A stretch of DNA of 64,000 bases. Origin: Myxococcales bacterium (GTDB lineage Bacteria; Myxococcota_A; Polyangia; Polyangiales; Ga0077539). Below are positions 25,069 to 33,848 of this stretch, piece by piece (the stretch's first letter is position 1; the number at the start of each line of letters is the position of its first letter). The stretch is from contig JAEUKH010000054.1 in assembly GCA_016792845.1 (NCBI GenBank), positions 62,001-126,000 of the forward strand. The letters run 5' to 3'. The translations under genes and the position numbers were made by a program. The notes below the pieces were generated by a model. The model did not search any database. It was given only the letters and a program-made list of their open reading frames with translations, and was not told the DNA's origin.

Positions 25069-28000
25069 ATGCGAAGCGAACGAGCGGTGGTGCGGGTCGG
25101 CCTCACGGTCTTGGCCCTTGTTGGGGTCGCCCTCGGCGGGTGTGCGCCGGGGCGCTCGGTGGTCGGGGGGCCGCTCGCCGACGGGGGCCTCGACGCGAGC
25201 GACCTCGGGGCCGAGGCCGCGACCGATCTGGGCATTGACCGCGACGACGGGCCTTCGGTCGATACGGGTTTTCGTTGCACCCGAGACGCCGAGTGCGCGA
25301 ACGCGACGCCGGTGTGTGACACGGCCTCGGGGCGCTGCGTAGGCTGCCTCCCGGGCAACGACCGCTGCGCCGCGGGTCAATATTGCGACGCCGAGACGCT
25401 CCGCTGCGCCGCGGGCTGTCGCGACGACGAGGGGTGCCGCGGCGCGGGCGGTGACGGCGGTCTCGGCGCGCTCCGCTGCGACACCCGCGCGCACCAGTGC
25501 GTGGCGTGCGTGCGCGACGAGCACTGCGCCCTCGGCCAGCGCTGCATGGGCAACCAGTGCGTCGCGGGCTGCGAGAGCGACGCGCGCTGCGGCGAGGGGC
25601 GGCGGTGCTGCAACGGCGGCTGCGTCAACCCGCAAGACAACACCGACCACTGCGGCGCCTGCGCGCAGGCGTGCGCCTTGTCGAACGCGGTCGCGGCGTG
25701 TGTGCTCGGGCGGTGCGCCGTGTCGCGCTGTCAGGCCGGGGCGGGTGACTGCGACGGCGACTCCGGCAACGGCTGCGAGACGCGCACCGAGAGCAGCGTC
25801 GCCCACTGCGGGGCGTGCGGCAACGCGTGTCAGTTCGCCAACGCGACGGCGCGCTGCGAGGCCGGGGTCTGCGCCCTCGGGGCCTGCAACGAGGGCTTCG
25901 CAGACTGTGACGGTGACGCGCGAAACGGCTGCGAGACCAACCTCAACACCAGCCTCGCGCACTGCGGCCGTTGCGAGGCCGTGTGCGCCCGCGCCGGGGG
26001 CGTCGCGGTGTGCCAGGGGGGCAACTGTCAGCTCTCGATGTGCAGCGACGCGAGCCGCGGCGACTGCGACATGAACGGGGCCAACGGCTGCGAGACCGAC
26101 CTCAGCACCGCCCTCGAGCATTGCGGGGCGTGCGGGCAGCGGTGCGCCAGCGCCAACGCCTCGGCGGTATGCGCCAACGGAGCCTGCGGCCTCGGCACCT
26201 GCAACGCGGGCTTCGGCAACTGCGACGGCGACCCGCGCAACGGGTGCGAGACCAACACAAGCTCGCAAGTCGCGCACTGCGGGGCCTGCGGTCGGAGCTG
26301 CAATTTCGCCAACGCGACGGCGCGCTGCGAGGCCGGAGTCTGCGCCCTCGGGGCTTGCAACGCGGGCTTCGGTGACTGCGACAGCGACGCCAGCACGGGC
26401 TGCGAGACCGACCTGCGCGGCGCCGCGGCGCACTGCGGGGCCTGCGGCCGGAGCTGCACCTCGGCGCAGCGCTGCGAGGCCGGCGCGTGCGTGAACCTGC
26501 CGCGCTCGTGCGTTGAGATTCGCGCGCGAGACCCGCAGAGCCGCGACGGGGCGTACACGGTGTTGCCGCCCGGTGCGGCGGGGCCCTTGGCCGTCACCTG
26601 CGTGTTTGTGCCCGATGGGCCCGCGTACACGCTCTTGCCTGCGACGATGCCGACCACCACGCGGATGCTCGGCGGGTGCCCCGCGGGCACCGAGGCCTTC
26701 AGGGTCGACAGCCTCGTCGCGGCGACCACCTTGCGCGATTACGTCCGCACGCGGTCGAACAACGGCACGATCTATTACGCCAACTTTTACACGGGCCCCG
26801 GCGCCAACTGCCCCGCCCTCGCCAACCGCGCGGGGTGGCTCCGCAACGCGAGCACCTGGGTCGACGCGCAGATTACGGCGACCGCGCTCGCGCCGCTCAA
26901 CATCACCGAGAACTGCAACAACGCCTCGGTCTTCGACCCCATCCCGCTCAGCGACCGCGACGGGTACACGAACCTCGGCGCCGGCGCGACGGTGTTGCAC
27001 AATCACACCGAGCGCGAGCTCACGGGTACGGTGGTCTGCGCGGTGAATGTTCCGCTCTGTGAGGCGGGCTTTGCGGATTGTGACGGCGACCCGGCGAACG
27101 GGTGCGAGGTCGAGCTCGCGCGCAACACCGGGCACTGCGGCCGGTGCGGCGTCACTTGCTCGGGCTCGACGCCGGTGTGCGGCGCGGGGGTCTGCGTTCC
27201 CGATTGTCGGCTCCCGAACGCGGCGGCGTGCGAGACGGGCCGCATCTGCGACTTCTCGTCGGGGGCTTGCGTGGCCGTCGATGCGACGTGCCTGCTCAAC
27301 GGGAGCTTTCGCCCGTGCGGCGACCTCCGCTGCGGCCCGGGCACGTACTGCAACCCCGACGGCGATCGGTGTACGCCCTTCGGCGCGTGCCAAAACGTCG
27401 TCTGCGACCCGAGCGGTCGGTGCTACGGCCGCGACTGCCCGTGCGTGCGACCGCCGACGTGCACGCCGCCCACGCTGCAACAGCTCAACGCCAGCAACTT
27501 CGTGTCGAGCCTTGTCAGCATCGACATGGACGACACCTGCACCATGTACGGCAGCACGATCATTTCGGGCACTGACTACGTGCGACGCTTGACGCCGACC
27601 GGCACCCTCACCACCTGGGCGAGCCTCACCAACCTCAACATGAGCGAGGTCGCCGTGCAGCGCGCGGTGGCCGTCTCTGAGCCCGTCATCGCCGCGGGGT
27701 ACTCGTGCTGCCAGGCGTGCGGCTGCCAGAGCTCGCCCATCCAAGGCATCGGCGTCGTCGATCGGGTCGCCAACAACGTGCCGATGGCCGCGGGGGCGAC
27801 GCCCACCAACGGCACGAGCCCGCTGCCCGGAATGGAGTACGCCACCGAAGGCCCCCTCGGCCTCGTGGTCGACCCCGCAGGGCGCATGTTCTTCGGCAAT
27901 CTCCGCGCGAACGGAGACTTCTTCCGTCTCGACAGCCGTATGTCGACCCCGGTCGCGGTGACGACCCTGCCGCAGCGGGTGCACGCGAGCACGATCATCG

Positions 28001-28317
28001 ACCCGCGCACGCTCCTCGTGGCGGTCGCGAACGGCGACGTCTACGCGGTCGACTCCGCGGTGAGCGCGATGCCCGTGCGGGTGATCTCGCTCGGCGCGGG
28101 GGTCGCGTCGATGCGCCTCGACGTCTTCACCGGCAGGGTGTTCGCCTCGCTCAGCGACCGCCGCATCGTGTCGTTCAACACCGACGGGACGGGCCTCCGC
28201 ACCGTCACCACCGCCGACGCCGTCATGCGCATGGCCTTCAGCCCCGACGGCGCGCTCTACCTCCTCAGGCCGCTCGGCAACGTGATCACCCGCATCGAGG
28301 TCAGCGACCTCCGCTGA
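25069..28317 (+). CDS. Large Cys-rich repeat lipoprotein with GON-like domain
   Basis: 1082 residues. The signal peptide ends VALGGC, a lipobox. An Asp-rich tether follows. Residues about 80-475 are Cys-rich, with at least five units of the type CDGDxxNGCExxLxxxxxHCGACGxxC, common in myxobacteria. Around residue 480-680 the block SCVEIRARDPQSRDGAYTV...VTCVFV resembles a GON domain (a C-EI-x-DGxY pattern from ADAMTS proteases), inferred by eye. Another Cys-rich section and a beta-propeller-like region (repeated LLVAVANGDVYAV, RVFASLSDRRIVSF strands) complete the protein. The start is fixed by TATTGC seven bases upstream. A surface binding role is likely; the ligand is unknown. Confidence 0.75.
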   Translation: MRSERAVVRVGLTVLALVGVALGGCAPGRSVVGGPLADGGLDASDLGAEAATDLGIDRDDGPSVDTGFRCTRDAECANATPVCDTASGRCVGCLPGNDRCAAGQYCDAETLRCAAGCRDDEGCRGAGGDGGLGALRCDTRAHQCVACVRDEHCALGQRCMGNQCVAGCESDARCGEGRRCCNGGCVNPQDNTDHCGACAQACALSNAVAACVLGRCAVSRCQAGAGDCDGDSGNGCETRTESSVAHCGACGNACQFANATARCEAGVCALGACNEGFADCDGDARNGCETNLNTSLAHCGRCEAVCARAGGVAVCQGGNCQLSMCSDASRGDCDMNGANGCETDLSTALEHCGACGQRCASANASAVCANGACGLGTCNAGFGNCDGDPRNGCETNTSSQVAHCGACGRSCNFANATARCEAGVCALGACNAGFGDCDSDASTGCETDLRGAAAHCGACGRSCTSAQRCEAGACVNLPRSCVEIRARDPQSRDGAYTVLPPGAAGPLAVTCVFVPDGPAYTLLPATMPTTTRMLGGCPAGTEAFRVDSLVAATTLRDYVRTRSNNGTIYYANFYTGPGANCPALANRAGWLRNASTWVDAQITATALAPLNITENCNNASVFDPIPLSDRDGYTNLGAGATVLHNHTERELTGTVVCAVNVPLCEAGFADCDGDPANGCEVELARNTGHCGRCGVTCSGSTPVCGAGVCVPDCRLPNAAACETGRICDFSSGACVAVDATCLLNGSFRPCGDLRCGPGTYCNPDGDRCTPFGACQNVVCDPSGRCYGRDCPCVRPPTCTPPTLQQLNASNFVSSLVSIDMDDTCTMYGSTIISGTDYVRRLTPTGTLTTWASLTNLNMSEVAVQRAVAVSEPVIAAGYSCCQACGCQSSPIQGIGVVDRVANNVPMAAGATPTNGTSPLPGMEYATEGPLGLVVDPAGRMFFGNLRANGDFFRLDSRMSTPVAVTTLPQRVHASTIIDPRTLLVAVANGDVYAVDSAVSAMPVRVISLGAGVASMRLDVFTGRVFASLSDRRIVSFNTDGTGLRTVTTADAVMRMAFSPDGALYLLRPLGNVITRIEVSDLR

Positions 28318-28569
28318 GCCTGGGCGACGGCCCTCTCAGGTGCTTCAAGGCTGACACCACGCGGGCGCCTCGCCGCCGCAGCCCCGCGCGCTGCACAGGG
28401 TGACCCCGCGCAGAAGCGCCCCTGCGGTCTGGGCCGGAGCTGAATCATACTCCTTCGTTTTCGTTGAAGGGCCCGCGATGCCAAGGCCATGCAGCCTCGG
28501 GCCCCGGGGCCGACTCCGGGGCGCTTCGTGTTGGTTGCCCGCGATGGCGGTCTCAGTGAGCCCCCGGTG

Positions 28570-29085
28570 ATGTCAGACGCATCTGAGAATCAATCTCCAG
28601 TGTTAGGTTTTTATGAGGCAGGGTTTGCAGCTGCGCAAGAAATGTTCATAGAGTACAGCTTGGGGGCATCTATGGGGGGAGAGCGTCGAGACACGTCGCA
28701 CGAGGGGTTCGATGCTTCCGATACGTTGCATGCGATGGCGTTGCGATCGCAGCTTTTAGAGATGCAGTCGTGGCGCCCTCGGGTGCCGACGGCCTTTGAG
28801 GTGCGCGCGCACGGTCAGGTGTACGCGTCGGGTCACGAGGCCGACGTGGCGATGTCGCTGTGGCAATACCGCAGCGTCGAGGGCGTGATCGGCGTCGTGA
28901 CGCTTTGGGCTGAGACGGGCGAGGTTCAGTTCGCGCACCGCTCGATTTCGGGAGTGGTCGAAGACGGTGCCCTCGACACCTTGCCGGCGTTGGGGTGGTG
29001 GTGGCGTCCGCTCTCGGCGCGCGGCGAGCGGGTGGCCTGGCCCTCGCGCGAGCTCGTGATGGCCCTCTACGCGGCGTCGCGGTGA
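28570..29085 (+). CDS. Orphan protein of unknown function
   Basis: 171 residues. The start region (SENQSPVLGFYEAGFAAAQEMFIEYS) uses more A- and T-ending codons than the flanking genes, and the whole stretch is less GC-rich. No signal peptide, membrane segment or known motif; the middle (FEVRAHGQVYASGHEADVAMSLWQYRSVEG) reads as a small alpha/beta domain. It could start earlier in-frame (ATG at 28489), but the ATG at 28570 precedes the part with protein-like composition. Its base use and the nearby tRNA suggest foreign origin. Coding status is likely but not certain. Confidence 0.5.
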   Translation: MSDASENQSPVLGFYEAGFAAAQEMFIEYSLGASMGGERRDTSHEGFDASDTLHAMALRSQLLEMQSWRPRVPTAFEVRAHGQVYASGHEADVAMSLWQYRSVEGVIGVVTLWAETGEVQFAHRSISGVVEDGALDTLPALGWWWRPLSARGERVAWPSRELVMALYAASR

Positions 29086-29172
29086 CCCCTCGCGGTGATG
29101 CGTGTTGGGGGCGTGCGCCGAGCTCACCGCGATTCGGCAGAGGGGTGCTCTGCGATGCATCGTCGGGAGGTG

Positions 29173-29602
29173 TCAGGGCGGCTCCGCGACCGCTTCGACG
29201 CGAAGCGGCGCCTTGACGATGAAGGTCGCGCGACGAAGGCCGAGTTTCTGCGCCTCTGTGCGAAGGCCCGCGCGGTGAGCGACCATCGCCTCGGCGGTTG
29301 TTCGACCCTCTCGCGCCACGCGAGGTGCGAGCGGTTTTCGCGCATCGCGTGACCCCCGTGCGCGCGCGACGACATCGTTGGCGCGTGTCAGGCCCTGTCT
29401 CTCTGCGCAGCCCTTCCGGGAGCGGCGCGACGTCGCCTGGTGTGATCTCGCCCCAGCCGCGCGCCCAGAGGGTGAGACGGGTTCTGAGGTGCGGGCGCAA
29501 GGCCTCGGCTGTGACCGCACGATGCGGCGCTCGCGCGAACAATGCCGACCATGCGAGCGAGACGCTTGCGGGCCTCGCGTCGCCCACCTCAGCCCCGAGC
29601 AC
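29173..29602 (-). pseudogene. Possible frameshifted gene next to tRNA-Arg
   Basis: Two partial frames on the minus strand look coding and adjoin: one begins MLGAEVGDARPASVSLAWSA (29602 down to about 29400) and ends in GDVAPLPEG; the other (about 29395 to 29173) reads RANDVVARARGS... to VKAPLRVEAVAEPP and stop, with high GC at third positions. A single shift near 29395 would join them into one protein of about 140 residues. The first half resembles the N-terminal beta-rich part of a surface-presentation-of-antigens (YscQ/SctQ) domain only loosely; no family is asserted. It could also be two unrelated fragments. Confidence 0.35.
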
Positions 29603-29667
29603 CTCTACAAAGCCCCAGAGACGGTGGCGGAGACGCGCGCTGAGACCCAGCGACGGCCCAAAGCAAA

Positions 29668-29691
29668 AAGGGGTTTCTCACGAAACCCCTT
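29668..29691 (-). terminator. Intrinsic terminator of tRNA-Arg
   Basis: On the minus strand a 10-bp perfect stem (AAGGGGTTTC/GAAACCCCTT) with a 4-base loop is followed by a T-run, nine bases after the tRNA 3' end. Confidence 0.85.
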
Positions 29692-29700
29692 CTACACTAG

Positions 29701-29774
29701 CGCGCCCGAGAGGACTCGAACCTCTAACCTCCAGATCCGTAGTCTGATGCTCTATCCAATTGAGCTACGGGCGC
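29701..29774 (-). tRNA. tRNA-Arg (anticodon ACG)
   Basis: 74 bases read on the minus strand: acceptor GCGCCCG pairs with CGGGCGC, a D-stem GCTC/GAGC, anticodon stem TCAGA/TCTGG with loop CTACGGA giving anticodon ACG, and T-loop GTTCGAGTC. CCA is not encoded. The A34 would be inosine and reads CGU/CGC/CGA codons. Confidence 0.95.
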
Positions 29775-29894
29775 CCTGCGGTGAGGCGGACTTCTACCAG
29801 CTTCTCACCTGGTGTCAAAAACTATTTTCAAGCGCAGGTCGTTTTCTCGCGACCCTTGCGCTCGGGCCCGCGAAATAAGACAAACGAGGGTGTC

Positions 29895-30833
29895 GTGAAG
29901 CTCTGTCCGACTTGCAAGGCTGGGTACCCTGGCAAGCCACCGCGATGTCCGCTCGATGGTACGGCCCTGCAAGACGCGGGGCCTGACCTTCTCGGGGGGC
30001 GTGTGGTGGCTGGGCGCTATCGTCTCATCGAGCGCTGCGGCACGGGCCCAAGCGCCGACGTGTACCGCACCCATGACACCCACACCGGGGCGATCGTGGC
30101 GGCGCGGGTGCAGCGTCGACAGGGGGCCCAAGAGCCCGCCCAACAGCGCCGTCTCGCCGACCAGGTGAGGGCCTTCCACGCCGCCGCGCCGCACAAGGCG
30201 CTGGTGCCCGTGCTCGACTCGCTCGACGATGTGCTCGAGGGCCGCGGCCTCGTGGCGACCGAGTTCGTCACCACCCCCGCGCTGCCCCACGTCTTGGCGG
30301 CGGGGCCCTTGCAATTCGACGCGGCGCTCGAAGCCATCATGCAGCTCGCCGCGCTGGTCGAGCACCTCCACGCGCGCGCAGTGCTGGCGCGCGACCTCCG
30401 CGCCGGTGCGGTGTTTCTGGGCGTGAGCGGGCCGCAGGTGGTGGTGCGCTTGAGCCTCGACGCGCTCTGCCCGGGGCCTGTGGCGGCCCCCGAGAGCCTC
30501 GGCCCGGGCGAGCGCTTCGCCCAGTGGGCGGCCCCCGGGTACATCGCGCCTGAGCGCCTCAAGGGCGAGGCCGCCACCGCCGCGAGCGACGTCTACGCGC
30601 TGGCGGCGCTCTTCTACGAAATTCTCTCGTCGCGCCCGGCCTTTCACGGCGCTCCCGATGAGATCGTGCGGCAACACCTTGAGGCGCCCGCGCCGGTGCT
30701 GCGCTTCGCCCTCGAAGGCGCGCCCCGCGCGCTCGAAGCCCTCCTCGCCAAGATGTTCGCCAAGGTGCCGCGGTTTCGGCCCACCCTCGCCGAGGTGAGA
30801 CAGGGCCTCGACGCGGTGCGCGAGCGGGGCTGA
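29895..30833 (+). CDS. Zinc-ribbon pseudokinase of the Ser/Thr kinase fold
   Basis: 312 residues. It begins with a CPTC...CPLDG zinc-ribbon-like finger (residues 4-22) as in several myxobacterial kinases, followed by a kinase fold (GRYRLIERCGTGPSADVYRTHD is the glycine loop, IAPERL the APE region, SDVYALAALFYEIL helix F). Catalytic residues are lost: the VAIK Lys is Arg (VAARVQ), HRDLKPxN is ARDLRAGAV and DFG is SLD. It is therefore a pseudokinase, probably a scaffold or regulator. GTG start chosen because GAGGG lies just before it and the upstream reading frame is non-conserved tRNA-flanking DNA. No membrane segment. Confidence 0.75.
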   Translation: MKLCPTCKAGYPGKPPRCPLDGTALQDAGPDLLGGRVVAGRYRLIERCGTGPSADVYRTHDTHTGAIVAARVQRRQGAQEPAQQRRLADQVRAFHAAAPHKALVPVLDSLDDVLEGRGLVATEFVTTPALPHVLAAGPLQFDAALEAIMQLAALVEHLHARAVLARDLRAGAVFLGVSGPQVVVRLSLDALCPGPVAAPESLGPGERFAQWAAPGYIAPERLKGEAATAASDVYALAALFYEILSSRPAFHGAPDEIVRQHLEAPAPVLRFALEGAPRALEALLAKMFAKVPRFRPTLAEVRQGLDAVRERG

Positions 30834-30868
30834 GCGATCGAGGCTGGTGTTCGGGGCCGTGGGGTGCG

Positions 30869-30874
30869 TAGACT
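30869..30874 (+). promoter_or_regulatory. Candidate -10 TAGACT
   Basis: TAGACT lies 16 bases before the ATG of the aminotransferase gene; transcription would begin about nine bases before the start codon. Confidence 0.4.
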
Positions 30875-30890
30875 CCGCGCCGGTCACGCC

Positions 30891-32093
30891 ATGCCGACAC
30901 GCCTCGCTCATCGCCTCTCGGTTATTGTTCCTTCGGCCACGCTGGCCATCAACGCGCGGGCGCAGGCGCTCAAAGCCAGCGGCGTCGATGTGATCTCGTT
31001 CGGGGCAGGGGAGCCCGATTTTGACACTCCGTCAAACATTCGCGACGCGGGCGTCGAGGCGATCGAAAAGGGGCGCACGCGGTACACGCCGGTGGCGGGG
31101 GTGAGCGAGCTCCGCAACGCCATCGCGGCGCACTCGACGGCGCTCCGCGGCGTGGCGATGAAGGCCGAGAACGTGGTGGTCACGGTGGGCGCCAAGGGGG
31201 CCCTCTTCAACCTCGCGCTCTCGCTCTTTGAGCCGGGCGACGAGGTGGTGATCCCAGCGCCGTACTGGGTGAGCTACCCCGAGCAGGTGCGCCTCGCGGG
31301 GGCCGAGCCGGTCTTCGTCGAGAGCAGCCTCGACACCGGGTGGAAGATGCGGCCGGAGGCCCTCGCCCGGGCGCTGACGCCGAAGACCAAGGCCGTGGTG
31401 CTCTGCACGCCGAGCAACCCCACCGGCGCCGCGTACTCGGCCGACGAGCTGCACGCCCTCGCCGAGGTGCTGCGCGCGCATGACTGTTGGGTCATCCTCG
31501 ACGAGATCTACGCCGCGCTGGTCTACGACGGCTTTGTGCAGCAGTCGATGATGCGGGTGGCGCCCGACCTCGCGGCGCGGATGGTGATCATTGACGGAGT
31601 GTCAAAGACCTACGCCATGACCGGCTGGCGTGTGGGCTGGTCGATCGCGCCGACGCCCCTCTCGAAGGCGATGGAGATGGTGCAATCGCAAGGCGCGACG
31701 AGCACCGCGACGCCGTCTCAGTGGGCGGCCCTTGAGGCGCTGCGCTCGCCCGCGCTCGAGCTCGACCAGATGCGGTCGATCTTTCAGCTCCGCCGCGACC
31801 GCTTGTTGGCGGGGCTTCGGTCGATCGCGGGCATTCGGTGCGGCACGCCCGAGGGGGCCTTCTACGCGTTCTGCGATGTGCAGGGGCTCTTGGGCCGGCG
31901 CACCCCCGAGGGGCAGACCCTCAGCGACGACGCGGCCCTCGCGGCGTGGCTCCTCGACGCGGCCCACGTCGCGGTGGTGCCGGGCTCGGCCTTCGGGGCG
32001 CCCGGTCACATGCGGCTCTCGTACGCGGTGAGCGTCGAGCAGATCGACCGCGCCGTCGAGCGCATCGCGAAGGCCGTGGCGAGCCTCGCATGA
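30891..32093 (+). CDS. Class I/II PLP-dependent aminotransferase (AspC-type)
   Basis: 400 residues. FGAGEPDFDTPSNI at the start, GAKGALFNLALSL, the CTPSNPTGAAY motif, DEIYAALVYDG and the PLP lysine K239 in GVSKTYAMTGWRVGW all match fold-type I aspartate/aromatic aminotransferases. It moves the amino group of aspartate or a related amino acid to 2-oxoglutarate. The stop overlaps the next start by four bases, so it is co-translated with a lipoprotein gene that has no obvious metabolic link. Confidence 0.9.
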   Translation: MPTRLAHRLSVIVPSATLAINARAQALKASGVDVISFGAGEPDFDTPSNIRDAGVEAIEKGRTRYTPVAGVSELRNAIAAHSTALRGVAMKAENVVVTVGAKGALFNLALSLFEPGDEVVIPAPYWVSYPEQVRLAGAEPVFVESSLDTGWKMRPEALARALTPKTKAVVLCTPSNPTGAAYSADELHALAEVLRAHDCWVILDEIYAALVYDGFVQQSMMRVAPDLAARMVIIDGVSKTYAMTGWRVGWSIAPTPLSKAMEMVQSQGATSTATPSQWAALEALRSPALELDQMRSIFQLRRDRLLAGLRSIAGIRCGTPEGAFYAFCDVQGLLGRRTPEGQTLSDDAALAAWLLDAAHVAVVPGSAFGAPGHMRLSYAVSVEQIDRAVERIAKAVASLA

Positions 32094-32947
32094 AGCGCGG
32101 GGGCTGGGTCGCCTGGGGCTTCGGAGTACTTTTGACAGGGTGTCAAAAACGCTCCGAGGTGCAGCCCGCGCGGCCCGCGGCCCGTGTCGATGCGACGTCG
32201 GCCGAGGCGCCGCAGGGCGACCCGAGCGGGCGGCCGTACCGCGTGGTCGAGGTCGCTCACGGCGCTGAGATTTCGGGCGTGGTGCGGTGGGAGGGCCCGC
32301 GTGAGGTGCTGCCGCCGGTGGTGGTCGGCCCGAGCGGGAGCCCGCATCACTGTGGCGCCGAGCAGGTGTGGCCTGCCCTTGAGGTGAGCGCCGAAGGGGG
32401 TGTGTCGAACGCGGTGGTGTACCTCGACGCGGTGTCTGAGGGGGCGGCGGCGGCGCCGACGGTGGTGGCCATCGATCAGCAGCATTGTCGGTACGCGCCG
32501 CATGTGGTGGCGATGGCGCTCGGGGGGCGTTTGCGCTTCTCGAACAGCGACACCGGCGTGCTCCACAACGTGCACGGGTTTTACGGGTACACCGACGACG
32601 ACAGCTGGTTCAACGCGGCGTCGCCCTATGGGGTGCCCATCGAGCGGGCGGTGACACGCACGGGGGTCCACCGTATCGCGTGTGACGCCGGGCACCCGTG
32701 GATGTTGGCGTACGTCTGGGCGTTTCGGCACCCCTATTTCGCGGTGACGGGGGCTGATGGGCGCTTCGTGTTGCGCGACGTTGTGCCGGGTACCTACCGG
32801 GTGATGATGTGGCACGAGGGGTGGCGTCGCACCGACGGCCGGGGGATCGAGCACCCCGCGGTGGCGCCTCCGGTGAGCGCGGCGCAGGCGGTGACCGTAG
32901 AGCCCTCGGGGCGGGCGACGGTGCGCTTTGTGTTGAACGCAGGGTGA
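32090..32947 (+). CDS. Cupredoxin-like lipoprotein
   Basis: 285 residues. The N-terminus MKRGGWVAWGFGVLLTGC is a lipoprotein signal. A beta-rich domain contains QHCRYAPHVVAMALGGRLRFSNSD and CDAGHPWMLAYVWAFRHPYFAVT: the His of the first and the Cys-His-Met of the second resemble a type I copper site in small cupredoxin/carboxypeptidase-regulatory-like proteins, though the usual CxHPWM spacing is expanded to CDAGHPWM. It may be a periplasmic electron carrier. ATGA overlap with the aminotransferase gene. Confidence 0.65.
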   Translation: MKRGGWVAWGFGVLLTGCQKRSEVQPARPAARVDATSAEAPQGDPSGRPYRVVEVAHGAEISGVVRWEGPREVLPPVVVGPSGSPHHCGAEQVWPALEVSAEGGVSNAVVYLDAVSEGAAAAPTVVAIDQQHCRYAPHVVAMALGGRLRFSNSDTGVLHNVHGFYGYTDDDSWFNAASPYGVPIERAVTRTGVHRIACDAGHPWMLAYVWAFRHPYFAVTGADGRFVLRDVVPGTYRVMMWHEGWRRTDGRGIEHPAVAPPVSAAQAVTVEPSGRATVRFVLNAG

Positions 32948-32952
32948 AGGTG

Positions 32953-33528
32953 CTATTGCCCGTCGCGGGCCACGAGGGCGCGGGCGCGCTCGACGAAGGC
33001 GGCCATGTGGTAGCGCTCGAACTCCGTCCATGTGGTGAGGGTGCTTGAGTCGGTCACGCGGTCGAGGAACAGCTTCCCAAACAGGTGATCGACCTCGTGC
33101 TGGTAGGTGCCCGCGGTGAGGCCTTTGACCTCGTAGTCGAGGGGGGCGCCGAAGCGGTCGAGGGCGCGCACGCGGATGTGGGTGGCCCGCGCGACGACCC
33201 CGCGCAAGTTGGGCACCGAGAGGCAGCCCTCGTAGTTGTCGAAGCGCTCGTCGGTCAAAAACTCGATCTCAGGATTGACCAGAATCGTCAGTGGAATCGC
33301 GGGTTTATACGGGTACCGCGGGTTCTTGTTGACCTCGATCGCGCAGAGCATCACCGGCTCGTACACCTGCGGGGCCGCGAGCCCGGCGCCGTTGGCGTCT
33401 CGCATGGTCTCGATGAGGTCATCGATCAGCCGCTGCGTCTCGGGGCTGGCGAGCTCTTCGGGGCTGAGGGTGCGGGCGGTCTGACGAAGAATGGGGTGCC
33501 CGACGTGGGCAATCTTCCGAATGGGCAT
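32953..33528 (-). CDS. def: Peptide deformylase
   Basis: 191 residues. The three motifs are clear: GAGLAAPQV, EGCLSVP and QHEVDHLFGKLFLDR (HExxH zinc site with the Cys). It removes the N-formyl group from new proteins. The start MPIRKIAHVGHPIL is chosen because an upstream in-frame extension is low-complexity. A run of nine G (C on this strand) lies immediately upstream of the ATG, so no Shine-Dalgarno is present; GAGG is seen ten bases or more before it. Faces a lipoprotein gene across the gap. Confidence 0.93.
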   Translation of the reverse strand: MPIRKIAHVGHPILRQTARTLSPEELASPETQRLIDDLIETMRDANGAGLAAPQVYEPVMLCAIEVNKNPRYPYKPAIPLTILVNPEIEFLTDERFDNYEGCLSVPNLRGVVARATHIRVRALDRFGAPLDYEVKGLTAGTYQHEVDHLFGKLFLDRVTDSSTLTTWTEFERYHMAAFVERARALVARDGQ

Positions 33529-33848
33529 TGGGGGGGGGCGCCTCAGGGGGGTCTCGAAGGCCAGAGCGTGCCACAGCGGCGCTGACCGGGCGAGCGCGCT
33601 CGCGTGGTGCGGCGTGCGCCGACGGCCCTGCGGCGTGCGTGGCGCCCCGCCCCGCGTCGGCAGGCGTGTGGGCTGAAAGATCGAGTGTTTTTCGTGGGGT
33701 GCAGGCCGAAATGCCTGTGGGGGCTTTGCCACGGGGGGCAACTGTGAGAGGGTGGGCTGTTCACGGGTCAACGCGCGTTCGGTCGGGGCGATTGGGCGAC
33801 CCACCAGAGCGCGGGGGTGTCGGCGTGACGCGAAGGGGGCTTTCTTCG

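Noticed and set aside
25450..26480. Tandem duplication or CRISPR-like repeat
   Set aside because: The repeats are in-frame Cys-rich protein units with many silent changes.
24961..27984. Minus-strand thousand-residue frame opposite the Cys-rich lipoprotein
   Set aside because: Ala/Arg/Val-rich shadow without motifs; codon bias belongs to the plus strand.
33530..33538. Phase-variable G9 tract before the deformylase start
   Set aside because: Deformylase is normally essential and the tract is outside the coding region; no evidence of switching.
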